Below, one piece after another: positions 36,611-50,100 of a DNA stretch of 64,000 nt. Both the position numbers and the translations under genes were made by a program. The stretch covers positions 662,912,802 to 662,976,801 of the forward strand of contig CM042690.1 in NCBI GenBank assembly GCA_023614405.1, given 5' to 3'. The number at the start of each line of letters is the position of its first letter. Positions within the stretch are counted from its first letter, which is position 1. The notes beneath the pieces are model-generated. The model saw only the letters and a list, made by a program, of their open reading frames with translations, was not told the origin of the DNA and did not search any database. The DNA comes from Avena insularis. Its lineage: Eukaryota > Streptophyta > Magnoliopsida > Poales > Poaceae.

Positions 36611-37733
36611 TATGAAAATCCATTTCGACATATGGTTGACGACGTTCATTAAAACAACGACATATATTTTTTTTAAAGTTTTCTACAAAAGCCGCACACC
36701 CCCACAACCCCCACAAGTGAAAAAAAATGTCCCCCTTTTATTCCATCGCCACCCATGACATGGTTCCGTAAACAAACTCGAACGGCTTTGGAGAAATCGA
36801 GGACCGAGCTACTGTCCGGAAACAAGGCGACAGGGATGGGCGCGAGCCGAGCGGTGGGGCTCGCCGGAGGATCAGGAGTCGCGCGGTGATCCGAGTAGGT
36901 CGAGGTCGAGCACGCAGGTGCGATGACATTGGATTCCGGAACGACGGTGGCAACTGTAAGACCTGAGGCCGTCGAGCGGGACAACGAGCGGAAAGGACAC
37001 ACTTGCCCACGGAAGTTCTGTCCGTCCGGATGCGCGCTGGGGGAGACCGGTCGGAGGAACAAAGGGAGGCGGGTGAGCGGCGAAGAGGAAAAGGGGAGGA
37101 GGCAGACGTCCGCGGCCGGCCGGGAATGGAGCTAGCGGTTAAATTGTATGCTCGGGGTTGAGCCATACGTGCTCGTCATCCTGGGGGTGCTCCCGGCGAT
37201 GTTGGGCGTAGCTGGAGAGGCGTGGTGGCGCGGGGTAAGGCCGGTGCTAGCCACACTTGGATGTGAGCGTGGGCGAGGCAGAAGGGATCGAGCGAGGCTG
37301 CGGGGCCTATGCTTCTGGCGACGAGGTGGTTCGTATCGAGCTCAGTGACGGGGATCTGGGAGCTTTCGGGATCGAGCTGACTATGGTGGGGCTCTCGGGA
37401 TCAAGCAGGAGGTTCCACCGACTCGGCTGCCTATTGGGTCACAGTGGGCAAGATGGTCTCCTCTTTTTTATATAAAATATTTTCTGTTTGTTTTAAAATC
37501 TTTTTAATAACTTTTTGTTATGCTAGAAGATAAGCATAAGTAGAGTTTTCATTCGATATAAAAGAGAAATTAATTTACAACACAATAGAGCTTAACAAAG
37601 ATGTATTTGGGTAAAAATATGAATTTTCCAAGTATAAAAATAGTGCATTTTTTAAGTGCCGGTACATTGAGAGGTTTTTAAAAAACAAAAATCATCTATT
37701 TTGACCCGGTGCAAAGTACGGTTTTTTTTCTAG

Positions 37734-38644
37734 TTTGTAATAAAATAGTGTTTTGCAGCAATGGATTTGGGACGATTTAGGGGACACGTATCACCCGCAA
37801 AGGAGCAGGAAGATTGGGGGACGCCTAGCGCTTGCCTTTCATTAATCCCAATATCTGGCCGATCTGTCTCTCACCCAGTCTCCCATAGGTGATCAATTAT
37901 ACAAATAGGGTGTGCATGCGTATACACGAGACGTATTTGTAAGCGTCCATCTGTAATGGGTAAAAACAAAATCCTACCGGTATGACGATAGAACGAGCAA
38001 ACCCTCTTTCTTTCCCGTGCAAAGATGCAGACACGACCGCGGGACCCTCCTCGGATACACCCAGTGTACGCGTGACCTTTCCGTGTCCTGTCACCTGTTC
38101 CTCGACACGGCTTTCCTGCACCAAGACCACCCAAGCCCCACCACTCAAGCCAATTGCCGCGCGAAGACAGCCAGTCCACCGCTCCAGACAGACCCTACAC
38201 AGAGCCCTCTGCACCGTCCACTGCAGGCTCAGATCTCCGTCCCCACCTGGCAGGGTCGCCTCCACACTGGACCCGCACCCACGGGAAACAGGCGCCGTTA
38301 ATGGCCGCCACAACGGTAAACGTTACCCCTGGGAAGGAGAAGAAGAGCGCCCTCCCGATCCCCTCCTCCATCCTCCAGATCACACCACCATCGTCTCCAC
38401 CTCCAAAATCCAAATCCCTTACCAGGTCGTGGTTTTGGCTGCCCCGCGCGAGCTCGTGAGCTCGAGGGCTGGGCTTAGGGCTCTAGGTTTTCACGTGGTC
38501 CCCGTGGCCTTCGCCTCCCCGGGGTTAGGGTTGCGTCGCGGTCGTCGGGTCTTGTGTGGCTGCGAGGTGCCGCGGCGGATGCGGCGATCGCCGGCGATCG
38601 GGAGGCTCTAGCGGCGGGGATCTGCTCTTGCGGTTTCTCCAGCG
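37734..38644 (+). promoter_or_regulatory. Promoter and 5' UTR region of the VAC14 gene
   Basis: About 910 bp separate the Helitron end from the VAC14 start codon. The last 650 bp are GC- and CT-rich, as is common for grass 5' UTRs and TATA-less housekeeping promoters. No clear TATA box is seen at a sensible distance. Open frames in this stretch on both strands (for example 37982-38611) look like chance products of the base composition. The transcription start cannot be placed from sequence alone. Confidence 0.4.
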
Positions 38645-41600
38645 ATGGCCGCCGACGCGCTCGCCATCATCCCGGGCGCCGTGCTGCGCAACCTCGCCGA
38701 CAAGCTCTACGAGAAGCGGAAGAACGCCGCGCTCGAGGTGAGGGATTACGATTGCTTGAGAGAATCGGGACGGGGGTTCTCGTTCGAGCATTCGCGAGGG
38801 ATTTGAGGTGGAAATTTGTGTTTGGTGTAGATTGAGGGGATCGTGAAGCAGCTCTCTACAGCTGGGGAGCACGAGAAGATAGCCGCTGTGATCGGTCTTC
38901 TCACAAACGATTTCACCTACTCACCGCAGGCGAACCACCGGAAGGTTTGCTTGGATCCCTATTACTTTTGTTTCTGCTGCTGACGGGGGATCAGATTTGT
39001 CGAGTTCAATGGTGTCTTGTTGTTAGCAGGGCGGATTGATTGGTCTTGCGGCTGTAACTGTAGGACTCACCAGTGAGGCTGCTCAGCACCTCGAGGTTTG
39101 GCAATTGATCATTTAAATATTGAAATTCCATCTAGTTTGTTCCAATTAGTTTTCTATAGTGCTATCTCTGTGTCTATATGGCTTAAGACTTCCTTCCCTG
39201 CCTTCATCCTATGAAGTGTCACATGAACTGTATGGCCAACCATGGGACTGGATTGCTATTGGTAGTGCCGATGTAGCCAATAGGATTCGTGAGTTTTGCT
39301 AAATATTTATTGAATGAATTTACCTTGCTTCAAAGTCGCAGTTGCGTTCTCGTGATTAATGTTGATTTATTTCTAGTTAATAGTAATGAATGTTTTAATC
39401 ACTTGGCTCTTGTTGTTTTTCATTAGCTATTACTTTTTTTATACATTTATTTAGACCAGCGTTCAAGTGTTGGGACTCAGCCACTTAGGAATGGAAAGAT
39501 TTGCAAAGCTTCCCCTAAAAGAGGTGACTTAGGACTGATTGGATGGGATTGTATGTAGTCCTTACTAGTGCTAAAGCGAAGTGTGGATTCACCATGGTTG
39601 CAGGGAGGGGCTGCCCGTTTCCCGTCTGGCAATCATGTTTTGGGAGCAAGGGGCTGCCCGTTTCCCGTCTGGCAATCATGTTTTGGGAGCAATTTGATGT
39701 ACTGGATTTATTAGTTCTGTATATTTTTGGTTCATATTGCGACCTGCAGGATACGAGGATCTTAGGGGCATATTATTGTTGCCTTGCTGTCTGCTAGAGT
39801 TGATTTGGAAGAAAGTTATTGGGGGGTTTTCTGGCATGGTTCTACCAAATATTTGTGCACTAATGGGGTTGAATATTGGACCCAGGAACAAAAATGTCAC
39901 ATGCCATTGGTGTTTCCCCCCCCCCCCCCCCCCCCACACCACCCACCCACACATCCACACCACGTTAGTGCAGCATGTGGTCTTGTTGGGTGGGGTACCA
40001 TTCTGATTGTTGTGTCACCCTACACACAGGCAGAACTTAGACGAAGTTTGCATGATATGGTTGCTGACCTGTGATATGCCATGCCAGTACGGCTCCTAAG
40101 TAACTTTGCTTGTGTCCCTGTAGCACCATGTAATGTGTCGATACAGAAAAGAGAAAACACAGTCATGTTTATCTTTTGAACCATGGACGATCCTTAATAT
40201 CATGTGACTTATCAGAGTAACAAGACAAGTTATAGTTAATAGCCAATACGCTGTTCTTTACGGCTTCTCAAAGTTGTGTACCAGATAGGTGCCTATATTC
40301 TTAGGCATGCTTTTCTACAGAATATTCACGAGCAAGAAGACTTAAACAATAATTGGCAGTTTTTATCTTAGATCGTAAAACCTACCAAACTGCAGCATAT
40401 CTATTGGTAATTTCATCCATCTTTAACCTGATGTGTAAAGCATAGAGCGTTTTTAAGCTGTTCATTTATCCAGCTAAGTTAGGACTGTGATTGATCATGT
40501 CTCAGCTCTACATTCTTTGGGTGTGTAATTATTCTCTTGGTTTCAATTGTTTGCATAATAAGCTCCATTCCTGTGTGCTTCCAGCTAATTGTGCCTCCTG
40601 TGCTTAATTCGTTCCTGGACCAAGATAGCAGAGTGCGCTACTATGCCTGTGAAGCGCTATATAACATAGCAAAGGTGAACATTTCGTCGAGTAAGGTTAC
40701 ATGAGTGATATGTATGCTTACACTAATGTGATGCTTTATCTACAGGTTGTAAGAGGGGATTTTATCATCTACTTCAACAAGATTTTTGATGCTCTATGCA
40801 AACTGTCAGCAGACTCCGATGCAAATGTGCAGAGTGCAGCTCATCTTCTTGACAGGCTTGTCAAGGTATGGCTTGGTTTATAAACATCCCATATAGTGTG
40901 TATTATTTTCTTAATTCCCCTGATAAATTAATTATTTATTAACCAGGATATTGTAACTGAGAGTGATCAGTTCAGGTACACCATATAACTTTTTTTCTGT
41001 ACTGAAATTGTGCTCATTTTAATTTTAGCATCCATTCTGATTGTCACCTTTATCTTAATTTTACATTTTTAGCATAGAAGAATTTATACCACTCTTGAGA
41101 GAGCGCATGAATGTGCTGAATCCTTATGTGCGACAATTTTTGGTGGGATGGATCACAGTTTTAGACAGTGTGCCTGATATTGACATGCTTGGTTTCCTTC
41201 CTGATTTTCTTGATGGTAACGCCTCTCTTTCCTCTCAGTATATTACTTGTATTGACAGTTAAGCATACCTTGTGCTTTCTCCACTCTGCAGGTTTATTTA
41301 ATATGCTGAGTGATTCCAGTCACGAGATTCGGCAGCAGGCAGATGCAGCACTTTCAGAGTTTCTGCAGGAAATAAAAAATTCACCAGTAAGTCTATACTT
41401 AGTAAAACTGTCTGCATTTGTAACTCTTATCAGTTTGCAAACACTGTAAATGTAGTAGATGCAACACTTTTGGAGTTTCTGCAGGAAATAAAAAATTCAC
41501 CAGTAAGTCTATACTTAGTAAATCTGCTTGTGCTTTTGTAATTCTAATCAGTCTGTAAACACTGTGAATGCAATAAATATCTTGTCTGGTGAACATTACT

Positions 41601-44600
41601 CTATTTATGTGTCTGTATTTATCTGAACAAGCTAACTTGCTAAGTATTTTTTCATTTTTCTCACTCTGTCGTTCAATGCTGATTATCTGTCCTTAAATGA
41701 GAAGAATGTAGATTATGGTCGTATGGCTGAAATTCTTGTTCGGAGGGCAGGCTCTACTGATGAATTCACTCGTTTGACGTCCATCACATGGGTAATTCCT
41801 GTCTTGCATGTTTTCAGGAATTTAATATTTAGAGTCTTATTGCAGTACTATTACATTATGTATGCTTGAAAGTGCAGATCAACGAGTTCGTGAAGCTTGG
41901 TGGGGAACAGCTAGTCCCTTACTATGCAGATATCTTGGGAGCTATCTTACCATGCATCTCTGACGAAGAGGAGAAAATCCGAGTGGTACTTCCTCTTTTC
42001 TGCCTATATTCAGATTATTCTTGAGATATAAACCGTGTGCTTATTAATTATTGCTTCTTTGTTTGCTAGGTTGCACGTGAAACTAATGAGGAACTCCGAG
42101 CTATAAAAGCTGATCAAACCGAGGGATTTGACATTGGAGCGATTCTCGTAATTGCAGAGAGGTTCTCTATTCAAGCCATTGAATATATTTTTATCTGTTT
42201 AGTTACGTATTAAATGTGGTTTGTGTTATGTTGCATATTATCCTTTATATTTCCATGTGTTAGTACGTATTGTGCAGTTCAGTGTTGTAAAACACACGAT
42301 ATGGCTACTGATTAAATGGTTACTGTAGGAAAATTGTCATGCATATGTTAATTTGACTAGTGTTAAGGTCCATGAACGTATTTTTTTAATTGGCAGCATA
42401 AGATTATTTAATTCCCCAAATCCAGGCCAACAGCCCATTATCCAGTGGCTTTGAACAGCCCAGTAAAGCCCAACAGTATGTTAGAACTCACTATATTTCT
42501 TGAAACTAGCAATTGCAAATTATGGTCATGTTCTGTTTGGAAATTGTGTTGGTCTTTTAAATAGTTTTTAAATATCTCTGAGATTAGCAACATCAGTTAT
42601 ATACTATATTAGGTCGAATTAAATTGCAGCATAATTCTGTGTAATCATCCGTATTCCAGTTAATTGCTCGGCACTACCCTGTCAGATGACCATATTTTGT
42701 TTCTTTGCAACACTCGTATAAATGTGCAAAATCACTCTTAACTTGAGATTTCTATTTGCTTGGAGTTTGTGATGTGGCATTGGCCTTTTCTATTTCAGAG
42801 AATTGAATAGTGAACATGAAGCCACTCGGATTGAGGCATTGCACTGGTTTTCCACTTTGCTAGTTCGATATCGTACCGAGGTATTGGAAACTATACACTT
42901 CTTTGTACTATAGAGCACTATACTCAACAGTTTGGTGCTTGCATAACTAATATTTAAAAAATGTTCCAAGTGCTTATTTTATCTCCTCAGAGGATGAAAA
43001 TTGCAGTTCAATTTGAGTATAGAAGTATTGGTTGATAACCTTATGATTGATCTTACATGTTTGTGTGGAACAGTTCTTGGGGTACCTGGATGGCATTTTT
43101 GAACCACTTCTGAATGCACTCTCCGATCCTTCAGATGCGGTAAGCTGTTTGAGAAAGCCTAGCAAACTGCACTACCAGTTTTTAGTATTTTACTGTGTAG
43201 ACAAAGCTTGGAAACAAAATCTTGTACAGTTGAAACACATTGTAAGGTACAGGTTGCTTAGTTTCAAAAGAGGAGGTACATTGATGAACCATAGTTATGG
43301 ACATTTGGACCCTTAGACGTTCTTGGACAAATAGTCCCATCTAACTCTCACCCATATGATTCTCCAAAGCATTTTGTACATGGGAGTGAGATTATATGCT
43401 TGCACCTATGGTCACTGTAATGGGACCATTATCCACTATCATTATTATGATTGCCATTGGCTAGAGAGTTCACTTTGTGTTGTTATTGCCCTTTGTAAGT
43501 CTGAAATGGTAATCCTTTGCTCAGTGAATCTTAAATTGGATGTTTAGATCCAGTTATCCACAGTTACCGCAAAATGACATGATCCAGTATAGCTGTATAT
43601 ATGGCGTGAACAATTTTCGTGCTGAAGTCATTGTATTGTAAAGTAGTGTGGCGTATAATTAGTTACCTTGTTTTGCTTCTTCATTAAAAAGAACTTGCTA
43701 GCTCATCAGCAACCATGGCAGTTTGATCACAGCATTTTTACTTATGCAGGTTGTCCTTTTAGTGTTGGAAGTTCATGCACGCATAGCTGAAGAGTATCAT
43801 CACTTCCATCATCTTGTGTCTTACTTAATCCGCACTTTCCACAACAATCATGTTCTGCTGGAGAAGTATGCACCTTTTCCTGCTCTAGAGCTGATTCTGA
43901 ACATCCTTAACGAATTTCTGTGGGTTAGGATCGATACGGTAATATTTGGTTAATGACCTATCAGATAAATGATTTATTGCACTGCGTGCAGGCGTGGTGC
44001 TTTGATAGTTCGTCGACTCTGTGTTCTTCTGGGTGCTGAAAAAGTTTACCGAGAGTTCTCTACTATTCTCGAGAAGGAAGGTGACCTTGATTTTGCATCC
44101 ACCATGGTTCAGGTATGCCTAATTGATACATTTTTAGCTGCTTAGATATTTTAAATGCAATTTTTGTGTAAATAAGCATTTTTTTTGCAGGCATTGAATT
44201 TGATTTTGCTCACATCGACTGAACTTGCCGAGCTGCGGTCTCTTCTTAAGAAGTCATTGGTGGATTCTCGTGGGAAGGACTTATTTGTATCTTTATACCC
44301 TTCTTGGTGCCACTCTCCAATGGCTACAATTAGCTTGTGCCTACTTGCTCAGGTGATAATGATGGATTTGCTATTTTTGTTGCTTACTTGCACTCTGTTC
44401 ATCTTTGATGATCTTATCCAATGTTTATAGGCATACAATCATGCAAGCTCTGTTATTCAGTCTCTGGGAGAAGAAGATATAAATGTGAAGTTTTTGGTGC
44501 AGTTGGACAAATTGATCCGTCTGCTGGAGACTCCAGTATTTGCTTACTTGCGTTTACAGGTAAAGCTGCCTTTTCTGACTAATCCCATCCCAGTAATTGG

Positions 44601-46807
44601 ATGTCCCTGTTTTTCCTTTCTTTCATTCTCCCTTTCTGATAGGTTTGGCATTTAACCATCCTACTTCGACACTTAATCTACTTCGAATGTAACATAACAT
44701 GATAGATCCGAATGCATCTTTGTGACATAGTATTATACTTCACGTAGCCACATCTTTTGGTATTATGTTTTCCTGAAAAGTTTTGCTCTCTCCTGGGGCT
44801 TTCACATTCAGATAAGATTACCCTGAAGCCAACACAGATACACTATGAAAATTGTGTCGTGAGTCTTAGACATTTTCTTTGTTAATACAATTAGACCTAA
44901 TACAGAGGTTTGGCTCTTTCAATGATGGTTAATATTTGATATGCTATGCCAGTCCACTAATATACTTCGAAAAATACATGCAGCTTCTTGAGCCTGGAAA
45001 ACACACTTGGCTTCTGAAAACACTTTACGGTCTCCTGATGCTCTTGCCTCAGGTATGTTCAAATGTGATCCCTACAGCCTGTTTTAATAGTTCAATGAGT
45101 ATGCTGTTTCCGATTTGTGATGTTGGAGAGAGTTCTGATGCATAAGGGAATTCACAAAGATAAACATGCAGTGGACCTTGTCGTCGTTAACGTCTGAAGG
45201 TTATATTTCTTCAATTTTGGAACACACGTGGTGTTAAACTATGGTGCATATTGCTCACACAAGACCTATAACATTACTCTTCCTCTTCACACAGCTTAGT
45301 ATACAACTGTTTCTATGAAAGTCAAATAAACAAATCCCCAGATTGCTGTGTTCACCTTCGCCTCTCCAGCTGCTCAGCACATGAATTACCATGAATGGAC
45401 TTTTTACTCCTTTTGAATATTTCATTCTTCTAAGAACGAGTACCACAGTTGATGCCTTTTTAAGTACAGAAGACCAGATCTTGTTTGAAGGGTTGTTGGC
45501 TGTTTTCACACGTATCCCCTTCTGAAAATTTGTACTTTGGAGTTATAACCATTTAATTGGTTTAGACTTTAGAGTATATTATATATATTATATATGTATA
45601 TGCAGCAAAGTGCGGCCTTCAAGATCTTGAGGACTCGACTGAAGACAGTCCCTTTCAGTGAAAATCTCAAGCGCACATCTTCTGCAAATCCATACTCTCA
45701 GATTCTACAAGTGACGGAAGATGGCAATCGGAATCAAGATATGCCAAACTATAGTGCAATCAATTTTCCATCACGTCTCCAGCAATTCGAGATCATGCAG
45801 CAGCATCACCGAGACCATTTGAAGAATCAACTGCAAACTCGAAAATCCACTTCAGCAGTAATGTTATCGCAGGTACTGTTTAGCCTTACATTCACACATC
45901 CTGTTACTACCTTCGTTTAGACAGTCCTGGAACATGTAATCAAGCTTCTCTGACTTTGATAAATGATTGCTAATTAATCTGTAAACATTATTTAGATTCA
46001 AGAAGTCAAATTGGTATTATTATATTCATCCAAAATATATTACAATATAACATTTTTTATATTTTATTAATATTCATATGACGTAACGGTGACTGTACCT
46101 GTGTTCGAAATGTTGCCTGTTCTTAAACGGAGGATCATGTTATATCTAATTGAGTAGCTAGAAATCAGGATCCTTATTTTTAAAAGAAGGTTCTTCTGAT
46201 GTAATTAGAGTATTTAGAAAGTCAAGCATTTATGCAATTAGGAATTGTGTTTTCGTTGGGTTTGACTGCCTTTCCATAATTGTTCCTCGAATACTACAGT
46301 TATAATATTACTCCTTCATCCCTGGTTGGTTGGTTATGTGAGCCATCTCATTTACAAAATATCTGATCTTCAGATAACCTGTTTGGGCGGCAGGCCTGCA
46401 TGAACCACTGCAACTTCTATTTTTGAAATAAACCTGTGCCACTTAAATGTATATAGCTAATCTGAAAATGTATTTGTTATTCCCTTCAAATTGCTAATAT
46501 GTTTCTCATGTCTACTTCTACATTGGAGGCTGAGCTTATTTTGTGTTACATAGCTATTCAAATTCATATATGTTCTTTGATCACAGACTCTTGTTTTGCA
46601 TCGGTATTCTTATTCATCCTAACGAAATATGACTGCATTTAATTTAACAACTTTTGTGTTTTAAAGCTGCCTTTACTCTGAAAGATGATTGCTAGGTAAA
46701 CATTTGTAAATTGTATGCAGGAGATTCAAAGATACGAAGAATCACATTCCTCCCCAATACCAGAGATAAACAGGCCCCCTTCTAGAACATCCAGAGTCAT
46801 TTCATGA
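38645..46807 (+). CDS. VAC14: VAC14 homologue, PIKfyve/FAB1 complex scaffold (20 coding exons)
   Basis: VAC14 is a HEAT-repeat scaffold that binds the PI3P 5-kinase FAB1/PIKfyve and the phosphatase FIG4 on endosomes and the vacuole to make PI(3,5)P2. Exons: 38645-38737, 38831-38944, 39030-39095, 40585-40674, 40746-40865, 40947-40975, 41073-41215, 41292-41386, 41705-41791, 41878-41985, 42070-42161, 42799-42880, 43074-43139, 43750-43865, 43992-44112, 44191-44352, 44431-44559, 44984-45052, 45606-45872, 46721-46807. All introns are GT-AG; the 2,136 bp encode 711 aa with no internal stop, close to the plant family length. The N-terminus reads [24 protein letters not shown]-type helices fill about residues 1-400, and the Fig4-binding C-terminal domain ([35 protein letters not shown]) lies at about 410-600. 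The last 110 residues are polar. Start chosen because it matches the conserved family N-terminus. Confidence 0.95.
39607..39692. repeat. Perfect 43-bp tandem duplication in VAC14 intron 3
   Basis: The unit starting GGGGCTGCCCGTTTCCCG and ending TTTGGGAGCAA occurs at 39607-39649 and again at 39650-39692 with no difference. It lies in intron 3 and does not touch a splice site. Being perfect, it is either recent or maintained by slippage. Confidence 0.95.
39916..39935. repeat. C20 homopolymer in VAC14 intron 3
   Basis: A run of 20 C is followed by a CACACCACCCACCC-type C/A-rich tract. The exact length is uncertain in any sequencing technology. Confidence 0.9.
41339..41570 (+). repeat. 116-bp tandem duplication covering the end of VAC14 exon 8
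   Basis: Copy A (41339-41454) contains the last 48 bp of exon 8 and the first 68 bp of intron 8. Copy B (41455-41570) repeats it with about a dozen differences. The second exon-like part, 41455-41502, is followed by an intact donor GTAAGTC at 41503 and preceded by AG. It reads [16 protein letters not shown] in the frame of the gene without a stop. See the finding on a possible extra exon. Confidence 0.9.
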
Positions 46808-47160
46808 TGCATATGGATGGATGGTTGTGGTATGATACATTTGCAGGACGGATCGTCACAAATTTGTTGGGGCTTGGTTAGTCTCCTTTAGTTTTTTCCA
46901 AAGGAGGTTGCATAGGGGGTACATAGAGTGTAATCTTTTTTGTTTTGTTCCTAGATTTTGTCATGGGACGGCAATTATTTGTTGGAGAAAGCTCGTTTCC
47001 ACTGTCTTTAGCCATTCTTATTTTTTCTTAGCTGTTTTACTGCTCATCTGGTTTCTGTAATTTTTCAATTGAAGGCCAAATGAGCATAGTAGTATTTGGA
47101 GATATGTTAACAACTGTTCTGCTTATCAGTCTCCAATAAATTCAGAGATGCGGTGTAAAT
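46808..47160 (+). other. 3' UTR of VAC14 with candidate poly(A) signal
   Basis: The T-rich sequence after the TGA is typical of a plant 3' UTR. A canonical AATAAA lies at 47135-47140, about 330 bp after the stop codon. The true cleavage site is not visible from sequence. Confidence 0.5.
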
Positions 47161-50100
47161 TTCTGTCCCTACCTTTGCTACCTGGCATATATACTCTTAT
47201 GCCATTAAATATGCATTTTCGAACTTGGCCCCTTCAAATTTGCTTCTCTCCTCTAGTATTTTAGCAATGTACATTGTTGTTCTTACAGTTTGTAGTCTTA
47301 GGACCACATCAGGTCCTTTGTTACAGATCTTTGCATTCACCCGGTGCTATAAAATATTGTTCGTGACAAAAATATGTGCTTTCTCGCTATTGTCTGTTGT
47401 GACGTGGGCATGCAAGAAATTGGCGCAAGACAAGGATTGTTATCACATGGCACAAGATTTTGTAAGGTGATATTCGCACACTGTCCAAATGTGGCCACGT
47501 TAGCAAGTTGATCCAGCGAAATCACGTGCGTTTTGTACGCTTGTTTTGCAGCCTTCTGCATCGATTGGTCTTGATATGCTGGGAATATATGTGTCCGGGG
47601 TATAGATTCTGAGATCGATTTGCAGGCGCTCTGCTAGGCCAAGTAAGAAGAGGAGTACGACCGGTCCTAATTCATCCAACCATCAGGCTCGCACGTTTCT
47701 ATCCAATCTTGTCAGCAACAAATTCATTGGCTATCTGGTGGCTCTAGGTAAAGCCAGCTTCCTTTTCATCCTTACTTTTTTTTTGCCTATATCTTGCTTC
47801 ACTGTTACGGTGCCCCCTGCCCCTTCTTTTTGCACAGTGAAACACACACAGACGATTTTGTGCTGATTTGATGCTAATTTCTGTTATGTGTATATCTCAA
47901 TGTTGCCGGTTTGCACCACATGGCCCGGTGATGGCTTCTTGCAGCGGCTTATACCACTCCCAAATTGCAGATCGAGCAGGCTTGGCATAGTAGAACACAT
48001 CCTCATGTAAGGATTCTTCGAGGCTTTTGCTAGTTTTGTAAGCTGTTACACTGAACAACCGAGGATTCATCAAGGGCCGAATCGTGCATAATTTAGGGCT
48101 AGGGTTTTTCTGATAGCTCGGTTCTTCTTATGTATTTTTGTTCGCCACCAGTGTCCGAGGGAGGTAAGGTCTCCAGCGCCACCATGGTGGCCTTCGGAAA
48201 AAAAACCTCGCGGCATGAGGACAGAGCGAGGGGATGTCACATTGACTAAACCAAGTTCTTTGACGATAGGCTGCTCTTATACAGTGTCACCGAAATTGTC
48301 TATACTATCGACTAGTCTTTTTTCAATTACTACATTGATCAGAATGTAGCAGAGGTAATTCAAGCTGTTGTACTCTAACGAGTAGGGGTATGAATGACAG
48401 TTTGGAGATAAAAGAGGGGTATCTGTTACACCTGATGGCAGTACCATGGGTTGAGAGGAAGACCCCAAACATGTTCTTTTATCCCATTTTTAAATAGATG
48501 AGAGCGTAAGTTGTTGATGCTTTAGTTTTCTCACTTAAACAAAGAGAGTTGAGAACATTGCACGTTGAATAAATAGTTCAAGTTCCCTAGAAAAATAGTG
48601 AAGTTTTACAAGGTCTTGATGTGGAGAGATAGTACAGAATAAAGAGCATCGTGGTTGACCTTTCTTCCTAAAAAAAGATTTCCAATCTATTAACAACAAA
48701 CTGTGCTGAGAAATAGATTCCATGACCAATTAGTACAAGGCAGTGATGCAACGCAGATGCAAGATTCTTCACAGAAAATGGACAGCGAAGTGCAATTTGA
48801 TTTCTTGAAAACAAGTTAAGAAACATAAACCGGCTAGTTGATTCTTGGGGGAACAACAAAGACACATTGACATGACTTTTAAGAGCCTAAAGGGACATCG
48901 TCTTCATATTTTCTGTCACACCGGAAGCCTCAAAGGTTGGACTAACCCCGTATGAACACATGTACGGTTGTTGGTATTGTTGCGCTTGCGCGGTATGTAT
49001 ACGTAGGGGGAGTGCCCAATGGATATATATACACATGTAACATAGACAAAAAAAATAGTACAGCGCAAAAGAATATATATATATAGTACATGCCTGTATC
49101 ATCTGGTCGATCTGCAAAACGATTAGTCCTGCGAACATAAGGTAAACTTATTAAAACTCAGTTAGGATCCCTGCACAAGAGCCCTTCTTCAAGACTATAC
49201 ACTCATATCTTAAGAGAACATGGGTGAAAATGTCAGCTGTCTTAACCTCCAATGATTGGAGAAACGTAGAAGACATCAAAAGGGGAACGATGTGCTAAAA
49301 CACTGACAGTTTGTCAAATTGTCCCGCATCAAGTGACGATCTTGCACGCCGTACAAAAGTCAATTTCTTATTACAAGAAAAGGACAAGGGAGAAAAAGAT
49401 GCCAAACAATATAGAAGTAGATGCAAAGTCAACCAACACTGCGCGGGGAATGGACGACGTGAGATGCAACAGGTATCTTGGAATGCTACCTCTGATTAGC
49501 TGCTGGTTTAGCTGACAACGTTATAGAATCAACAAGGCCAGGCTGGCTGAATAATTTGGACAGATTAAGGAACAAAAAAATAAGATTGGTGGAGGTGAAA
49601 CCAATAGTAATGTGGGAATCTTGAACCAAGAGATTACTTGTTTTATTCCTACTTACTTCCCATTATTATGCCATCGAATAACAAATCAGTCTTGTACACT
49701 CTCCCCTTCTCAGGTCTAAACAACTTTTTACAAGTTGTAGAGAATCGTCAACTCATCTTTGAAGACTCGGGAATGCGCGGCAGAACAGCGGAATACAGCG
49801 AATGGCATTGTTCTTGCAGGCGCCGGCCGTTTTTCGTCGGTTCCAGCAAACGTCATCGTCTATGCTGATGGGTGAGCCAATCGATGGTTTTGTGGCGAGG
49901 AGGGCAGTGTATTTTATGAAAGGCTCCGTGTATCAATTTGGCAGCCTTATCCTTGGCTGATGTTTCCTATTGAAGGCCTGGTGATGGCTACACGGTGCCA
50001 ACTGCATCGCCATGAACAGCAAAAGATAACAGCAAGAACGAAAAAAAAAAGTGCTGCTATTTTTATGTAGTCCACCCCTTCGGGTAGATGGATGCCAACC

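Larger units (their letters stand above)
35154..37733 (+). mobile_element. Probable non-autonomous Helitron
   Basis: The left end reads TCTATACCTAATAATAAAGG, typical of grass Helitron 5' ends (TC start). The right end is GACCCGGTGCAAAGTACGG, T-tract, then CTAG; the GC-rich part is a weak hairpin just before the CTAG terminus. The flanking bases are A (35153) and T (37734), as expected for Helitron insertion between A and T. There is no Rep/helicase frame in the 2.58 kb. GC-rich blocks at 35640-36150 and 36670-37440 inside AT-rich sequence could be captured gene pieces, but I cannot identify any. A Stowaway MITE (36478-36610) lies inside. Confidence 0.6.

Noticed and set aside
35630..37166. 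Several open frames of 80-142 codons on both strands
   Set aside because: They lie inside the Helitron-like element in GC-rich DNA, overlap on opposite strands, and show no recognisable domain. Captured gene pieces remain possible but cannot be supported.
37982..38611. A 209-codon plus-strand open frame before VAC14
   Set aside because: Low-complexity Pro/Ser/Arg composition from CT/GC-rich 5' flanking sequence. It ends 34 bp before the conserved VAC14 start, and overlapping frames on both strands have the same character.
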